A DNA stretch of 64,000 bases, from contig JAJIRX010000880.1 in assembly GCA_023853785.1 (NCBI GenBank), positions 1 to 64,000 of the forward strand, read 5' to 3'. The notes below the pieces were generated by a model that saw only the letters and a list, made by a program, of their open reading frames with translations, was not told the origin of the DNA and ran no database searches. Source of the DNA: Psilocybe azurescens (lineage: Eukaryota; Basidiomycota; Agaricomycetes; Agaricales; Agrocybaceae). The translations under genes and the position numbers were made by a program. Positions 48,669-61,164 of the stretch are shown one piece after another. The number at the start of each line of letters is the position of its first letter. Positions within the stretch are counted from its first letter, which is position 1.

Positions 48669-50747
48669 TTACAGCAAGGGCGAATGGACAACAACTTCCA
48701 TGTTCTCCCCGTGACATTTGCCCTCAAAGTTTCTTCCAGAACCAGAGGAATCGACTTCATCCCCAGACTGTCCACCCGATTCCATTACCCTGCCCAACGC
48801 GGAATCCCGGTCGTGAGCACAAAAGCCCCGTGTTATCGTGTTATTTGTGCTGCTGGAATCATACACAGATCCGGCATCTGCGGGTTCAATCGCACGATCA
48901 ATGGCGGCCCAATCGACCTCACCGACCCTCAATACTTCACATAATTGCTGAAGATTCAAATTGTCCTTGAACTCCACATGATAGCGCTTCACAGCGCGAA
49001 GAAAAACGCGCTCATCTTCTGATAAGTGTTTTGTTGGAGATAAGGAAATAATACTGGCATAGATCGATGCCGTGAGGAAGAGGTAGGCCCTCGCCTTCCC
49101 CTCGCCCAGTTGAATAGCAATCACATCTAAAATATAGGCGTGTCTGTTCTTCATTTCCTTAGAGAGCGAACAACTGGTGAGGATCCTGGCGGATAAAACC
49201 AAGAACCAATAGGTATAAGATGACGTATGCGTCGTCTTGTTAATGCATTGATTCTCGGGCTGGAAATTTCCTGCGAAGGCAAAGAAATGAGTGAGCGTGC
49301 CGATGAGGACCTCCAGGACATCAGGAGAGAGCTTGTCTAGGTACATTGGTATTATGAGAAGCTGAAATGCTAGAGGAGGTGGCCAGACGTACGAGGTTTG
49401 GATACGAGGTCGAGGGGCTGGCTGTCTGGAACTGATTCAAAGGTACGAGGCCGTTCGAACAGCCAACGTGTAGTGCGGACACAAGCCTCGACGAGGGCGG
49501 CGCTCTGGGTAGGTCGACCTTTGCAGGTAGCAATTTGCAAGAGAGCCACGGCACTTAAATCTTCCCTGGTTGCTGAGTCCTTCTGCAGGAAAACAGCAGA
49601 AGGGACATGTTTCGAAGGGGGAAGGAAGGGGACAAGATCAGCGAGATCTCCCGTTGGGAAGAGGTCCAAGTGGATGGGAAGAACCTCAGCGAGGCATTTT
49701 GCTAGCGCTGTCTTTTCCTTTTCACTTTCTGCAGACCGACTTTCCTGCACTGAACGAAGAGCTTTAATGGTATCATATGCGAAACGCTTCGGCTCTTTGT
49801 CCTCGCGGATGGACTCCAAATGGCCGTACGGTCCCTTCCCACCAACCAAATCTAGTGTGCGGTGTTGAAGCCACCTTTCGCTTTGTAATTCCCAATCTGT
49901 CTGGCGAATAAAGAGACTCGACTGTGGAGATCGATACAGTGATGGAAAACATTCTTGATTGCCGCTTGCCCGATTTACAGGGAGCGACTGCAACGCAGGA
50001 AGAGCAGTTGTAATAACAAGGAATGCGAACGTGCATGCAATGGTGAAGGTAACGGGAATTGCGACGGATCGACTAAGCCCAAAAAGGAACATAATAAGGC
50101 CAGTAAGAAAAAAGCAAGGCTGACGATGAGAATAACCGGAAGCGAAGTAAACACGAGAGGGATATATGATTGGTGGAGACCGCGAGAATGCATGTAACTG
50201 AGGCCGAGGGAGTCGGCTCCTTTGCTCAGACTCTGCAAGTGGGATCGTATCCATTGGAGGGAGACGATCCCCACAAGTGCAGTCGTGAGGCTGAGCACCA
50301 AGCTGAGGAACCAGAAGACATTCACCCAGATGCTGATGGGGTCAATTCCCGGCTGGATTTCGGCGACCCAATTTTTCCCCGCCGACTGGGCGGCAATTTG
50401 CCTCAAAGCTGAACGCTTTCCTGAGCCGGATCTAGCAGGAGGTCCTGTTGCGATTCGATAAGGAAAGCGGTCACTATAGCAGAGAATAAACCAGACTGTC
50501 AAGCATGTTGTGTCGGTTTCTGACCAGCTGATTCGAAAGGTGACTCACGAAAATCAGAACATTCTGGACCTCGTCCTTCCAACTTTCGCACTGCTCTTTA
50601 TCTTTCCGCATCCACAGCTCTCGCACTGTCGTCCAATGTTGTCCATCCACCTTGTCCCTTGTCGGGTCAGTCTAAATACTCCGTTCGTGTCAAGGAACGA
50701 TATACGAATAATCCTGAAGTACTCACTGGTGCATTGTAATTAGCCAT
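48669..50747 (-). CDS. DUF6535-type membrane protein, with apparent frameshifts
   Basis: The start is MANYNAP at 50747. Exon 1 is 50747-50727, exon 2 is 50671-50549 (ends DEVQNVLIF), and exon 3 starts at 50495 (SGLFSAIVTAFLIESQQDLL). The order is typical of DUF6535: a first membrane segment, IDPISIWVNVFWFLSLVLSL, a second segment (LVGIVSLQW), and hydrophobic segments near IPLVFTSLPVILIVSLAFF and VTFTIACTFAFLVITTALPA. A long soluble C-terminus follows (VEACVRTTRWLFER, LRVGEVDWAAIDRAIE). The frame changes at A3 50405-50407 and A6 50108-50113, each reading as one base short, and again somewhere in 49370-49430. The function of the family is unknown. The 3' end at 48669 may instead be a splice site (GTAAGT). 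Confidence 0.7.
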
Positions 50748-52694
50748 AAGATGGTAGCCGTAGGTAAAGTCTTGGTGAAATGAGGACGCGTAAGAAAGAG
50801 TCAAGAGCGGCGCACGAAAACAACGAGGTTGTGTCTATTTTTAGATGGTAAGGATTGAAGTAACTATCGTAACTGCGAGAGCGGCGATAGTTTCATTCTG
50901 ACACACGGATAAATGGATGGGTAGTGAAGCTTTAGCTTGGTATAGACAGGTATAAGAGTTGGTCGTTCACTGGGGGCCTTGTAGCTACTACATAGCCTGT
51001 ATTTATACTGTAAAAGAGTGTTCTAGAACTATGTAAAAAGGGTCTGAGATAAAAGGAATAATTAAAAGATCATATGGTCTTGGAGTAAAAAAGGAACGGT
51101 TTCAAGGATAAGGAACAGAGAATGAAAGGGATAAGATCGTGTATCAGGGGACTGAATGAAGTGAAGTCGAAATAAAGAGATAAGATAAAAGGAAAAGATA
51201 AACGGGGTGTGAGAACAAACCGGATCGTCACATACGCCCTCCGGGTATTGTGCAACAATTTCCAACGAAATTAATGTCGAAGGAGTGTCGAGAAATAAAT
51301 TATAACAAATAATATCAAATGTTAGCCTGCCTGAGGTCCATTTTCCGTGTAAATGTTGAGGGAGGAAGTGTTTTAATGGTCAGTTGATGATGTTTGCGGG
51401 TTTAGCGCCCGTTTCGGTCTGGTGTTCGCGGAAAATGCATCGCGTCTAGTGAGTAATAAAAGATGCGCTAAAAGAATTTCCTGTGTCAACCGGAACATTG
51501 TGCACGGTTTGCTGAAGCAGAATGACATGAAAGTTATATGGGAATTTGACCGAAGCTGGTGTGTTTGCGAGCCGGCGCATTGCAGTGTCGAGGACGAGAT
51601 ATTTCGAAATCGGCACCAGTGGCAGGCGATCCGTTGACAATGTAATGAGCGTGAGTGGGATCCCAGAATCCGAAGCGATGGGAGCCAGTCGCATAGTAAT
51701 TAAAGATGTTGTAGATAGTGGGATATCCGTAGGGAATAAAATTTAGCTCAATAATTTTGTTAGGTAGGGATCGGGTTTTGGTCGTACGCGCAAAATGAGA
51801 GGATCTTGATTGTTAAGACTTGCTGGATATCAAACCTGGAGAAGCCGATCGTTGGGTCGAAGATAAAGAATTTATTGCGTGCGATGCGACGGACACCTGG
51901 GTGAGCGATGGTAGGAAGGGATTGCAAATCGGCGGGTGTAGCAGGGAAGGCGGCATTAACAAAGGCAGGATTGTCGGCATATATTGAAGGGGCGTTGGTA
52001 GAGGTGGCAGAAATGTAAGACAATGAGAAATGTTGGCAGGAATAGAAGGAGAGACATAAAGGAAGCAAGATAAAAGGAGCGACGAGGGTTTCTGAAAACA
52101 AAACAAAAAACAATGCTAGTAATAGAGAAATAAAACAATAGAGAGAGAGAAAGGGGAAAGAAAGAGTGGAATATGGCATGATGACTTTGCCGAATAAAAA
52201 TCTACACTAAGGTTCGTATCCGTGGAGATAGAAAAAGAAGAATAAAGTATAGTATGAGTTAATGAATCAATAGAAGCCTCGACGAGAGTACTATAGAAGG
52301 GTTCAGACTGATAAAATAAAGAGATTGTAATACGAAGCGGTGAGTACATTACTGAATGCTCTCGCCCTCCATTTGGAATACAATATGAGAAGATTAGAAC
52401 CAGTGGTCTGAAAATGGTCACTCAAAATGGATGGGGCCTAGCGGCATGCTATCTAGGACTTTGATAAACTCATCAGAAGAGTCTGTGTTTGCATTGTCCT
52501 CCATAATAGGTTGTAAATTGTACGTAGATAATCCAGGTGGCTCATTGCCATTATGCCTTCATCAGGAAAGCTGGAGAAATTCTATTTAGCAATATGATGT
52601 TCACAAACCTGTCGCAACATTATAACACACAGACATCAGTTTATAACTGTATATGTGTGACATGTAATATTCTTTTTGTAATGTAAAGTAAACA
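50748..52694. other. Spacer with an unrecognised minus-strand frame
   Basis: A minus frame at 52179-51760 starts hydrophobic and continues STNAPSIYADNPAFVNAAFP and VRRIARNKFFIFDPTIGFSR, which reads like real protein, perhaps with a donor near 51837. Another minus frame at 51694-51446 may belong to it. I cannot name it. 50750-51000 is the probable promoter side of the DUF6535 gene. Confidence 0.3.
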
Positions 52695-53260
52695 CATCGG
52701 GGTTTTCAATATTCAGGTGACCTTTGAGGGGGTAAATTTAGGGTTGCAAAACATATTTTATGTGAGGGAATTCTGAATTTAGCATAAATTATATATATAT
52801 GTCAATCTACAAAGGAGCTTTGTAAGATATTTTAAACTTTAAATATAAAGTGAGTTTATAAAGCCCACTATATATCAAATTTGGGACACCCTCTTTGGCA
52901 CCCAAATATATTAACTACATATCTATCTTCAAAGGAATTTTGTATTTTTGATTTCAGGAATCTCCAAAGGACCTTTGAATATGGATTAATATTTTAAATA
53001 CAAGGTTCCCTTGTTGGCTGATTTGTAGTTCAAATATTGAATGACTTTCAAAATTAATTTGTATTTGAAGTACAAAGGTGCCTTGTATGGTACAAAACAT
53101 ATGAAATATATTACTACCTACAAAATTCCTATGTACATAGTTCAACTACAAAGGAACTTTAAATATGTACATTGTAGATTCACCTGTAGTTCATCTACAG
53201 GTTTCCTTTAATTGTGTGTCTGTTCATTGCCCACTACATTACCTGATGTGCGCCCACCCG
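52695..53260 (+). repeat. Diverged single arm of the 12-kb palindrome family
   Basis: Follows the left arm of 12055-12560 in order: ATTCAGGTG, a run of CAAATACAAAG-like words, TGTACATTG then GTAGTTCATCTACA, and CATTACCTGATG at the end. No inverted partner is present, so this copy was truncated or is the unpaired form. Confidence 0.6.
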
Positions 53261-53581
53261 CAAAAAATGGTGAGCGCTTGGGACATTATGTCAGGAAAAT
53301 CCCAATTAGCATTAATAGACTTATAAACACTGATCTTTGCAGGAAGCCATATATTATTTTTGTACAGACAATCAGGGCTTAATAACTGCACAAGAGCAGG
53401 TGGAGGAGACTTATATGAATAGTGTGTCAAGATTGTAGCCCATCTGTTTGTTGGTGGCATACAAAAATGCTGCAAATACTTTGACCAATAGTCATGGATT
53501 CTATTTGAAATGTCAGGAATGATTCTTCAAAGAATGAAATAATATTGTTCTTGACAAAGTTAAAGCATTCTGAAACAGCAG

Positions 53582-53994
53582 TGTTATGGACACTTTATTT
53601 TCTCGCTCTTTTCCTTTTTTTCTTCTCTTTTCTTTTCATTTTTGTACATAAAAACCTTCTTATCACATGATGGACAACATCATGTGACCATATATCTGAC
53701 TCATTCTACTCTGACTCACATTGTCAATACCATTCTGACTCACTTCTCATTCTGACTCACACTCTGACTCACATTGTCAGCACCATTGCGACTCATCCTA
53801 TGCTCTGACTCATATTGTACTATAATTGTAGATACTCAAAACACTTAAATAGCCAGTAGACACCACTATTATTCCTTAGCTAGTTCTTGAGAATCTAATC
53901 TCCTCTTACTCGATACCGGTTGGAACTCACTGTTCTTGACTACTTGACTGTCAGCTTTATCCATGCACGTGAATATAAGCTTGAAGTCGTAACA
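53582..53994 (+). mobile_element. Solo LTR, Gypsy-like, copy 2, with perfect 5-bp duplication
   Basis: Begins TGTTATGGACACTTTATTTT, ends GAAGTCGTAACA, 413 bp, matching 13691-14114. AGCAG flanks both sides (53577-53581 and 53995-53999), which shows integrase-type insertion followed by LTR-LTR recombination. Confidence 0.9.
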
Positions 53995-55892
53995 AGCAGA
54001 GTGGAGGCATATGTACCCTGTGAGCAAGTTGTACCCTGTGCTGGATTTAGGCAGGAATGTCATGTGGGTGGGAGGGGTTGTTGGTGTGATGGGTGTTGGT
54101 GTGGATGTAGCAGCTGAAGGCTGAGAGCATGTGACAGGTGGACAATGAGGGAACACATCAATGCAGCCACCTGGCCTTGCATTATTGCAGGCCAATGCTT
54201 GAGGTACAAAGTCACTGTCACCTATCATTGTAAGTCAGTGACTGTTCAACAATATATCTTCACTGATCATCTTTATAGTGCTCATAACCACTATGCTACT
54301 CTTGATTCAATTCCAAAGAGACCACTTCCCTTGCAGTTGCCAAACCCTTATGCACATTGTTGATCTCATTGCAATGTGGGTGCTGAATATTGTTGAGGAC
54401 ATTGAGAAAGCAGCATAGAAGAACCATGAGGTTGCCGCCAATGTGATGGAGGGAGGTTCTATGGTTGTAATGTGAGCCTTTCATATTCATTTCTTTGGTT
54501 CTTTGGCACTAATTCCTGTGCACAGTTCAATCCTTCACACATCCTTGAATATTTCCAGCAACAACTTGCAAAACATTCCTCATTATACTCTGCATATATT
54601 TGACTCAATTGGCTACTACATTGGTGGCACTCACCTATTTGAAGACAAAGCAGCAAGCTTTCAAAGCCAAGAGTTAGATGGGCAATCGTCAAAATGTAGG
54701 AAGGGGAAAAAACCTACCTTGCACTGCTGGGTACACAGAATGGAGCTTGATGTGCAGAGGCAATAGGGAGTGGATTGATTTGAAGTGACTTGTAAATGTA
54801 TATATATATTGTGAGTTTCTTGTATGGAATCCATTATTTTGACAATCTGTAATCACTGAAATCTCAACCAAGGGTTAGACCAATGTCAATGCAAGAAAAA
54901 TTAATATTATGGAGACAAATTCATAATACATGCCAAAGTATAATTTGAACAAAATCCACCAAGAAAAAACCCAATGGTTCAAAGATCAAGACATCAAGGA
55001 GGAGGAGATGGGCAATTCAAGAAAAGCAGTTGCTGTGGCCTGCATTTTTAATGCATATGTAGTCAATCCTCAGGTCATTTTCATTGAGTTTGCCATACTG
55101 TAGTTGTAAGAGACTGCTTGTTGTCCTTGACAATTCCCCAGTGCTGTTCCAAGTACCAGTCCTTGCACTCTCCATTCCAGTGGCCAACGTTAAACCTGAC
55201 ACTGGCCCAGGTATGGTATTGCAAGTACCAAGAGACTGCAGTGGTTTGGCCTATATGTACTTAGACAAGAAATGCAATGGATAGGATAGGATAGGATACA
55301 TACCAACAACCTGTGTCTCCTTTATATATACTCCAGACACCAAATCTGCTATTTCCTTTGAGATGTTATCATCAACATACACCTCTTCCCCACACATCAT
55401 CACTGCCCCTTTCGCATCAAGAGCATCCTGGGAAGGACCTGCAAGGACAACATTGTTGGGCAGGACTTCACAAGCCAAACAACTCAGAATACCACCTGCA
55501 CTAAGGAGATGGCATGTGTTAGGATGAGAACAAAGATATATATTGTGTGACATCTCATATGTCCCAAAGTTTGCTTCATCAAATACATGGTCTGATTTTC
55601 AACGCCCAAGAAAAGGTGCTGGATGAGCTGAAGACAAAGGTGGAAGATTGGATGTGGACAACAAGACACATTGAAGGGTACAGAAATCTATACCCATGGA
55701 CAGAAGATATTTGGCCATAGCAAGTGTATTGAGGTATCTGTTATGTTGCACACATTCCAACACTGTCTGAGGAGAAACAGCTACCAGCCAGGGAGGTTCT
55801 TCCTCAGGATTGGCATTGTGGAGATGCAGAAGGCAAAGGGTTTCTTGTGCTGTAGTCCCAGAGAGCGCAAATTTCCTGACTTCAAGTTGATA
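53995..55892. other. Remnants of repeated genes, mainly minus strand
   Basis: Minus frames: 54228-53995 (SDFVPQALACNNARPGGCID), 55553-55251 (LACEVLPNNVVLAGPSQDAL, with a donor after YIKETQ) and around 55200-55080 (SVRFNVGHWNGECKDWYLEQ in another frame). All have protein-like content but cannot be joined confidently. They may be downstream parts of the gene at 55893-56597. Confidence 0.35.
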
Positions 55893-56597
55893 TCATGGCT
55901 GCCCAAAAGTTGTCATAAAGAAATTTTCATTGGAGGGGTTCAAGTCCCAGAATGCAGGTGGTACATCATGCAGTGGATTGCTTGAATTGGCAAGAATATT
56001 GATGAAGTCCATGATTGCAGGTGGCAAGGCAGACAACTTCAATTCAAGGTCTTGTGCACCAATACCACAGCAAACACCAGTCCACAATTTGAACATCTGT
56101 TTGATTTTGGCAAGATATCTGTCATCACAAGTATAAGTATCATCCTGCACAAAGCCATACCAAAAGAAAATAAGGTCCTTGATGAATTGAGGAGCCAGTG
56201 GTGGCTCAGGATCTGGATCAATAGGGTTGAACATACAGACATCCTGCTTTGAAGATTCATAGGAGTCTTCTTTGGGCTCCTCAGCAGCGTGCATGGTTTT
56301 AAATTGCTTGACAGCAATTGATGTGAATGCCAACAGTGACAGGGATATGTGAGATCTTGTGAGCTTAGAGATCAGAGGAGATACAGGGAGAGGGAGAGTA
56401 AATAATGCCTGATGTATAGTTGGCACAGCAGATGATAACTGAGATACTTGTGGGCAATTGGGTGCACTATCTTTGTTGTCAAAATCAGAATCCCACTGTA
56501 TGACTCCGTCTTTGAAGTCAGAGCAGCAATCAAACTCATTGTGGAAAGGATTGTACTTTTTCTGATGGCATTTATAGTAATTCCATGCAAAATCCAA
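55893..56597 (-). CDS. Repeated mushroom hypothetical protein, fragment
   Basis: A 234-codon frame. The second half is convincing: FIKDLIFFWYGFVQDDTYTC, DDRYLAKIKQMFKLWTGVCC, ELKLSALPPAIMDFINILAN and HDVPPAFWDLNPSNENFF. I recall this pattern from multicopy hypothetical proteins in Agaricomycetes, but no function. The first ~90 residues (Cys- and Asp-rich, then hydrophobic) may be upstream non-coding sequence, because the likely start is MHAAEEPKEDSYESS at about 56295. The frame may continue after splicing near 55893. Confidence 0.5.
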   Translation of the reverse strand: MDFAWNYYKCHQKKYNPFHNEFDCCSDFKDGVIQWDSDFDNKDSAPNCPQVSQLSSAVPTIHQALFTLPLPVSPLISKLTRSHISLSLLAFTSIAVKQFKTMHAAEEPKEDSYESSKQDVCMFNPIDPDPEPPLAPQFIKDLIFFWYGFVQDDTYTCDDRYLAKIKQMFKLWTGVCCGIGAQDLELKLSALPPAIMDFINILANSSNPLHDVPPAFWDLNPSNENFFMTTFGQP

Positions 56598-58329
56598 TTG
56601 AATGCAGGTGAAATAAATACTATCTGCATGTGGAAATGGACACCCAAGTTGACACTGCTGCCAGAAGCTGCAGGCAGTAGGTGGATGTTATGGCTCAAGG
56701 TTGGGATGAAATTTATGTTAAGATTTTCAGTGCTGGTCTTCATATTTTTTTACTTTGTGAATGTCTTCAACCTGTTAAAAGATCTTGCATGGGGAAAAGG
56801 CACAGTCAAAACCCAACCAGAGGAGAAACAGCCCCATGGTTCAAATTTGGAAAATGGGTTTGAGTTGTGGAATGGGTTTGAGTCACAGAATTTAGAGGTT
56901 GTGAAGTATTGAATAGTAACAATGTTTTTTAAGTGTTGGGTACCAATTTGACTGTCTGTAATTTAAAGAGTGTGGAAAGTATAAATGTTAAGGCAAAAAG
57001 GTTGCATAGAAGAATGAAGAATGTGCTTACCCCCAAAAGCAGATTTGGGATGGAACAAGACAGTGACTATGCACCAGATTTAAAACAGCTAAATCTTAAT
57101 GAGACTTGGAGATTTTGATAGTTGTTGGCCAGTTAAGTTGATTTGACAAGATAGTTGCCACCAGCACCAGAGCATCCTTGGAGCATTCCAAAGGATAGCC
57201 TAGAGGGAGAGAATAAACTAGGAGACCAATGGTGGCATAGAGGGAGGGAATGAATCAGGAGATCCTCAGAGCATTCCTGAGGATTTACCTGGTTAAGCAG
57301 GTAAGTGAGCAGGCGATGTCAAAATTGGTGCCCTCTGTTTGTTTGGTATCCCACTCCAAGTTCAACCAAGGCCAACCAGTTACTGATGTCCAATCTATGT
57401 GCCCACACTTTATTTGGCATCGCACACCAAGTTCAACTGGTTATCAGTTACTATCATCTGCTCTATGCTGCTCACACTTTGTTTGGCATTACACTCTGGT
57501 CCAAAATCCAATCAATTGTAATTGTAAGTCCCTTTCAATGCCCTCCAGCCATAGCCATTCAACTGCATTCCACACTGACCAGGTAAGTTGGCTGCCCATA
57601 CTTCAAGGTTGTACTCATACCGGTCTGACAATAATGTGTTGACCCCTCCCTGCATCCCTCTGGATGTCGAGTTCATGAATGATGTTGCACCTGCTGTATG
57701 GTGGAATATTGATTTACTCTCAGAAGAGGGTGTGGCAAGGATGACCAAAGTGGCAGATGATGTGAAGGCCATGGTGGCCCAGCATCAATGGTAAGATGAA
57801 CTGTCCTTGCTCTCCCACCGTCTCACATTTTCAGTTACATGTGATGCATCAGAGATCACTGATTTACCTTATTTGGTAGTTGCATGACTGAGCAGAGGGA
57901 CATTGCCTATGTGTGTTCACAAGCAATCTAACCTACACTAAACCCCTGGTTCATAGTGAGCCTTAATTTACATCTCATTATACCTTACAAATAGACCCCT
58001 AGATATACAAGTTTGTTGCTCTCTATGTTTTGAGCACTAGTAGATACAATAGTGCAGAGTGGTGTACATCTACACCTGCGCATCTTAGCCCACATCTGCT
58101 TGTTGCACAATAATAAAAGGATTCAGAGAAAAAATATACACTAACCACCTAACATAACCAGCCACGCTAACTCTGTAACCTAACTGAGAATATGCTACTG
58201 CATTGAGAGAAATGGATACCTAAGCCCTAGCTCTAACCTCCTAAGCCCTACATAACTATCTAACAATGTATAACATAGCTAAAAGCAGTATTAAAATACT
58301 TATGGCAATTGGGAAATTGCTCTAAGTAT
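56598..58329. other. Gene-poor stretch
   Basis: A plus frame at 57588-57794 (DNNVLTPPCIPLDVEFMNDV, EEGVARMTKVADDVKAMV) looks like the end of a decayed gene, unidentified. 57300-57500 repeats GCCCACACTTTATTTGGCAT-like phrases about three times. Nothing else recognised. Confidence 0.3.
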
Positions 58330-58440
58330 TAAAAAATAAAATAAAAAATAAAAAATTGCACACAACAGAAATTGAACCATCGAGCACACAACAAATAACT
58401 CGCAGCAGAAGCCACTCTACCTAACCGGCATTTATTGTCA
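58330..58440 (-). repeat. tRNA-derived SINE-like repeat with A/T tail
   Basis: Read on minus: CCGGTTAGGTAGAGTGG (A-box-like), about 40 bp, then GGTTCAATTTC (B-box-like, 58368-58378) and a tail of ATTTTTT/ATTTTATT blocks. A small target duplication is not evident. The stem pairing is poor, so it is a tRNA-derived retroposon rather than a tRNA gene. Confidence 0.5.
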
Positions 58441-59285
58441 GTGGTTTTAAGTAATGATGTATCCTCAAATTATACATATTTCCTTTTAAGGAATGTGAGA
58501 CGGTGGGAGAGGAACGCCAGTTAGTAAGATGCTGCATCGCCTATGGGTTCCTCAATGACCTCGTTCTCCAGGTAATATTCCTGGCATTCGGTGATTTTGA
58601 TTCAGTTCCAATATGGCCTCGTGAACAAATCTCGACGAAACAGAAGATTGATTATATACTTATCTTTACCAAGTGCAACTATCGCATAAATAAATATCCG
58701 AGAAAAGTTGTTGCCACATCGCGGTGCTCGCGATAAAATTCCTGATGAAGACGAATATTTATATTCGAACCAGGTTTCCGATCCCGGAAGGAGGACGCAT
58801 GGACTCACCCTGAATTGAACGCTCTCCATATTAACCTACTTATGTAACCTTTATGCTCTCTCTGCTTTGCATTCCATGTTTCATGATCCATACTCTACTA
58901 TGCAGCCAGACATCGTGTCCTTACTCCTCCACCGACTAACCTCCAAGTCCGTTGATCCACATGCGTATTAGAGAAATGTGTACATACTAATTCGTAGTAC
59001 TAATATAAGCGGCTATATATAGCTTCTTTCCTGGTATACACTAAATAAGTAAGAACAGAAACAGAGAAAGTGTACATGAGAAGAAATATGCGAATAATAA
59101 GTAAAGGATGGAAAGAAAAATGTCGAAAAGGAATAGTAGACGAGATTCGGATACATATTGCTTCTAAATTCTGCTGGGTGTGAATAGCGATAAAAAGCGG
59201 AGAATAAGTGACCTGGACGCGCCAAACAATGCCAGAGCATGAGCTGGGTATCACGCAGTCGTTAACTCCGACTCGACCCGTCGGG
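58441..59285. other. Spacer, nothing recognised
   Basis: No convincing coding region or RNA. It ends at the stop of the SNARE gene; the last part is its 3' flank. Confidence 0.4.
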
Positions 59286-60426
59286 TTACACCAGAATGAC
59301 AGCGAGGAGCAGCGCCATAAGTACGACCATCAAGATGATGATGCACCACCCGCTGCCTTTTTCCTCTGAGTCGCGTAGGAACTTCCGCATGCGCCGCATT
59401 GCGTCGCCGAGTTTCTGATCTGTTTGGTCGACGTTTTGTTCGAGGTCCGTGAGCATTCTATTTGAGGGAAAGGGGGAGGAATGTAAGCTTGAGTAGTAGT
59501 ATTGATATTGATAATGACGTTGAGGCGTACTCATTATGCTCTCCGATTTCTTGGCCCATCAAACTAGCTTGTTGGGCTATTGTGTTTAGAGTCCCAGCTA
59601 TCGAGTCCATGGCGTGGTCTTGCTGTTGAATCATCATCTAATAGGCCCCCAAAAGCCAATGAGCATTCATTTCCGCTTCGCTTCGCTATACATAGCGCAA
59701 ATGAAACCACAACTATACCTGCTGCTCTTGTTGAGCCCACGCCGATTGGTGGTCATCCCCATACCTCTCTGAGAATGGTGAACCTGGGCCAGCTCGAGGA
59801 GAAATTGCGTGAAGCGGCGTACCGGACCCTGAAGGCTGCGATGCAGGAGGAGGTAAGGCGGAGGATACGTTGGCTCTCATGTTCTGGACTTGCGAAGGGG
59901 TATGATTAGTGGTCTGGTACAACGGGTTACAAAAAGGGGGAATACAGGGAAGGGTGTACAGAGATATGTAAAGGAGGAGATATGTGGAGAGCAATATGGT
60001 AAACCTCCAAACGCACCTCTATTTCTTTCCGTACATGTCCTACATATCGCCGTCGTTTTTGTACTTCTGCATCGTCCAGTCCGAACATCCTTGCGTCTGT
60101 CGACTCAACAATCCTATAGTTATTGTGAATTAATAAAAAATATCTGTAGGGACTAAATTACATACTTGACACTCTCCTCCAGATCTTCAAGGTCTGCCTC
60201 CAGCGTTGCAAGTGTAGCCTTGAACTATTCGAGACCAAACTAATCAGATCTCTGTCCTGCCCTCATATATACCAGTTCAACGCACCTCATTTCGAGCCCA
60301 CATCAACTCTTCACTGTCCTCCCGCGCCATATTCCTTATACGAAGAAACGACGACTGTAGCTGCGCAGCCGTTTGCAGCGAGTTCTGAATCTCTTGCTGT
60401 ACAGCATGGTAGGGGTCTACAGACAT
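59286..60426 (-). CDS. TLG1: Tlg1/syntaxin-6-like Qc-SNARE
   Basis: Six exons join in frame with GT-AG introns: 60426-60286, 60224-60166, 60113-60017, 59913-59719, 59637-59531 and 59457-59286, giving 256 residues. The N-terminus (MSVDPYHAVQQEIQNSLQTA, then MWARNE and LEADLEDLEESVKIVE) is the syntaxin-6 N-terminal helical domain. A Pro/Ser-rich linker follows (residues ~100-163). The SNARE motif (QQDHAMDSIAGTLNTIAQQA to FLRDSEEKG, about residues 167-236) ends in a single C-terminal anchor (CIIILMVVLMALLLAVILV). Such proteins sit on late Golgi/endosomal membranes and drive fusion of endosome-derived vesicles. The protein has the family's usual size and no disruption. It is the clearest housekeeping gene in the window and has no frameshift. 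Confidence 0.93.
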
Positions 60427-61164
60427 TCCGCCAATCCCAGATGGCGTGGGGTTAAATTTTGTCCAAAATCGAGCACTCCGAACTTCCAAACACTTGAATG
60501 TTCTGGTTCTGTCCTATGGAATCGTTTGGTTTGTCGTGGGCGTGAAACTGAAGACAACGAAGTTGCAACGACGCTGCCCCGGAGTTCTGGGTATCACCGA
60601 CGTCGAATATTTGTCGTTCAGTTCTCACGAAATGATAGTTGTACTTTAGATGCGACTATTATGCGGTTGGAGGAGGTGAAAAGATGGACAGGCGTGCTCC
60701 ATCAAGGCGTCGTGTACAGGAGACTTTCGACGAAAAGAGAACGTATTTGTATTTGTTTTTGTTTGCCATCAAGATCTACTATTATTATTCCGAGTCACGT
60801 TCGACAACATCTCAACCTCTTCCTTTAAATTTTAAACCTTCCCCAGCACTTCTTCAGATGACCTCCGCTGACATTGTTCTCTATTGCGAGCTTTAATGTT
60901 CCCGGTGTCAGACCTCAACCTATGTAGCAAATAAAGAATCAACTAAAGTTTTTGAACCTCGAACACTCATTGACGTATACTGATCGTCGTGAATTGTATG
61001 TGCCTATCTTTCCCCTCATTTGCGCTGATCAACGACTCTTATTTTATCTCCTTGACGAAGGTGAGTCCACAATTGGCTCTTACACTTTTTTCTGCATGAA
61101 ATCTTGCCACAAATTATAAACGACATCCATTACCCGAACCCCTTTCTTTCCTAACGTGAAATGA
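60427..61164. other. SNARE gene upstream region and spacer
   Basis: Plus frames here (up to 151 codons, 60373-60828) overlap the SNARE first exon in antisense and show no recognisable content. The stretch probably holds the promoter of the SNARE gene and the 3' flank of the next one. Confidence 0.4.

Noticed and set aside
58730..58805. Possible tRNA around the TTCGAACCAGG sequence
   Set aside because: No A-box and no stem pairing at the proper spacing.
60373..60828. 151-codon plus frame opposite the SNARE gene
   Set aside because: Antisense to the well-supported first exon and without recognisable content.
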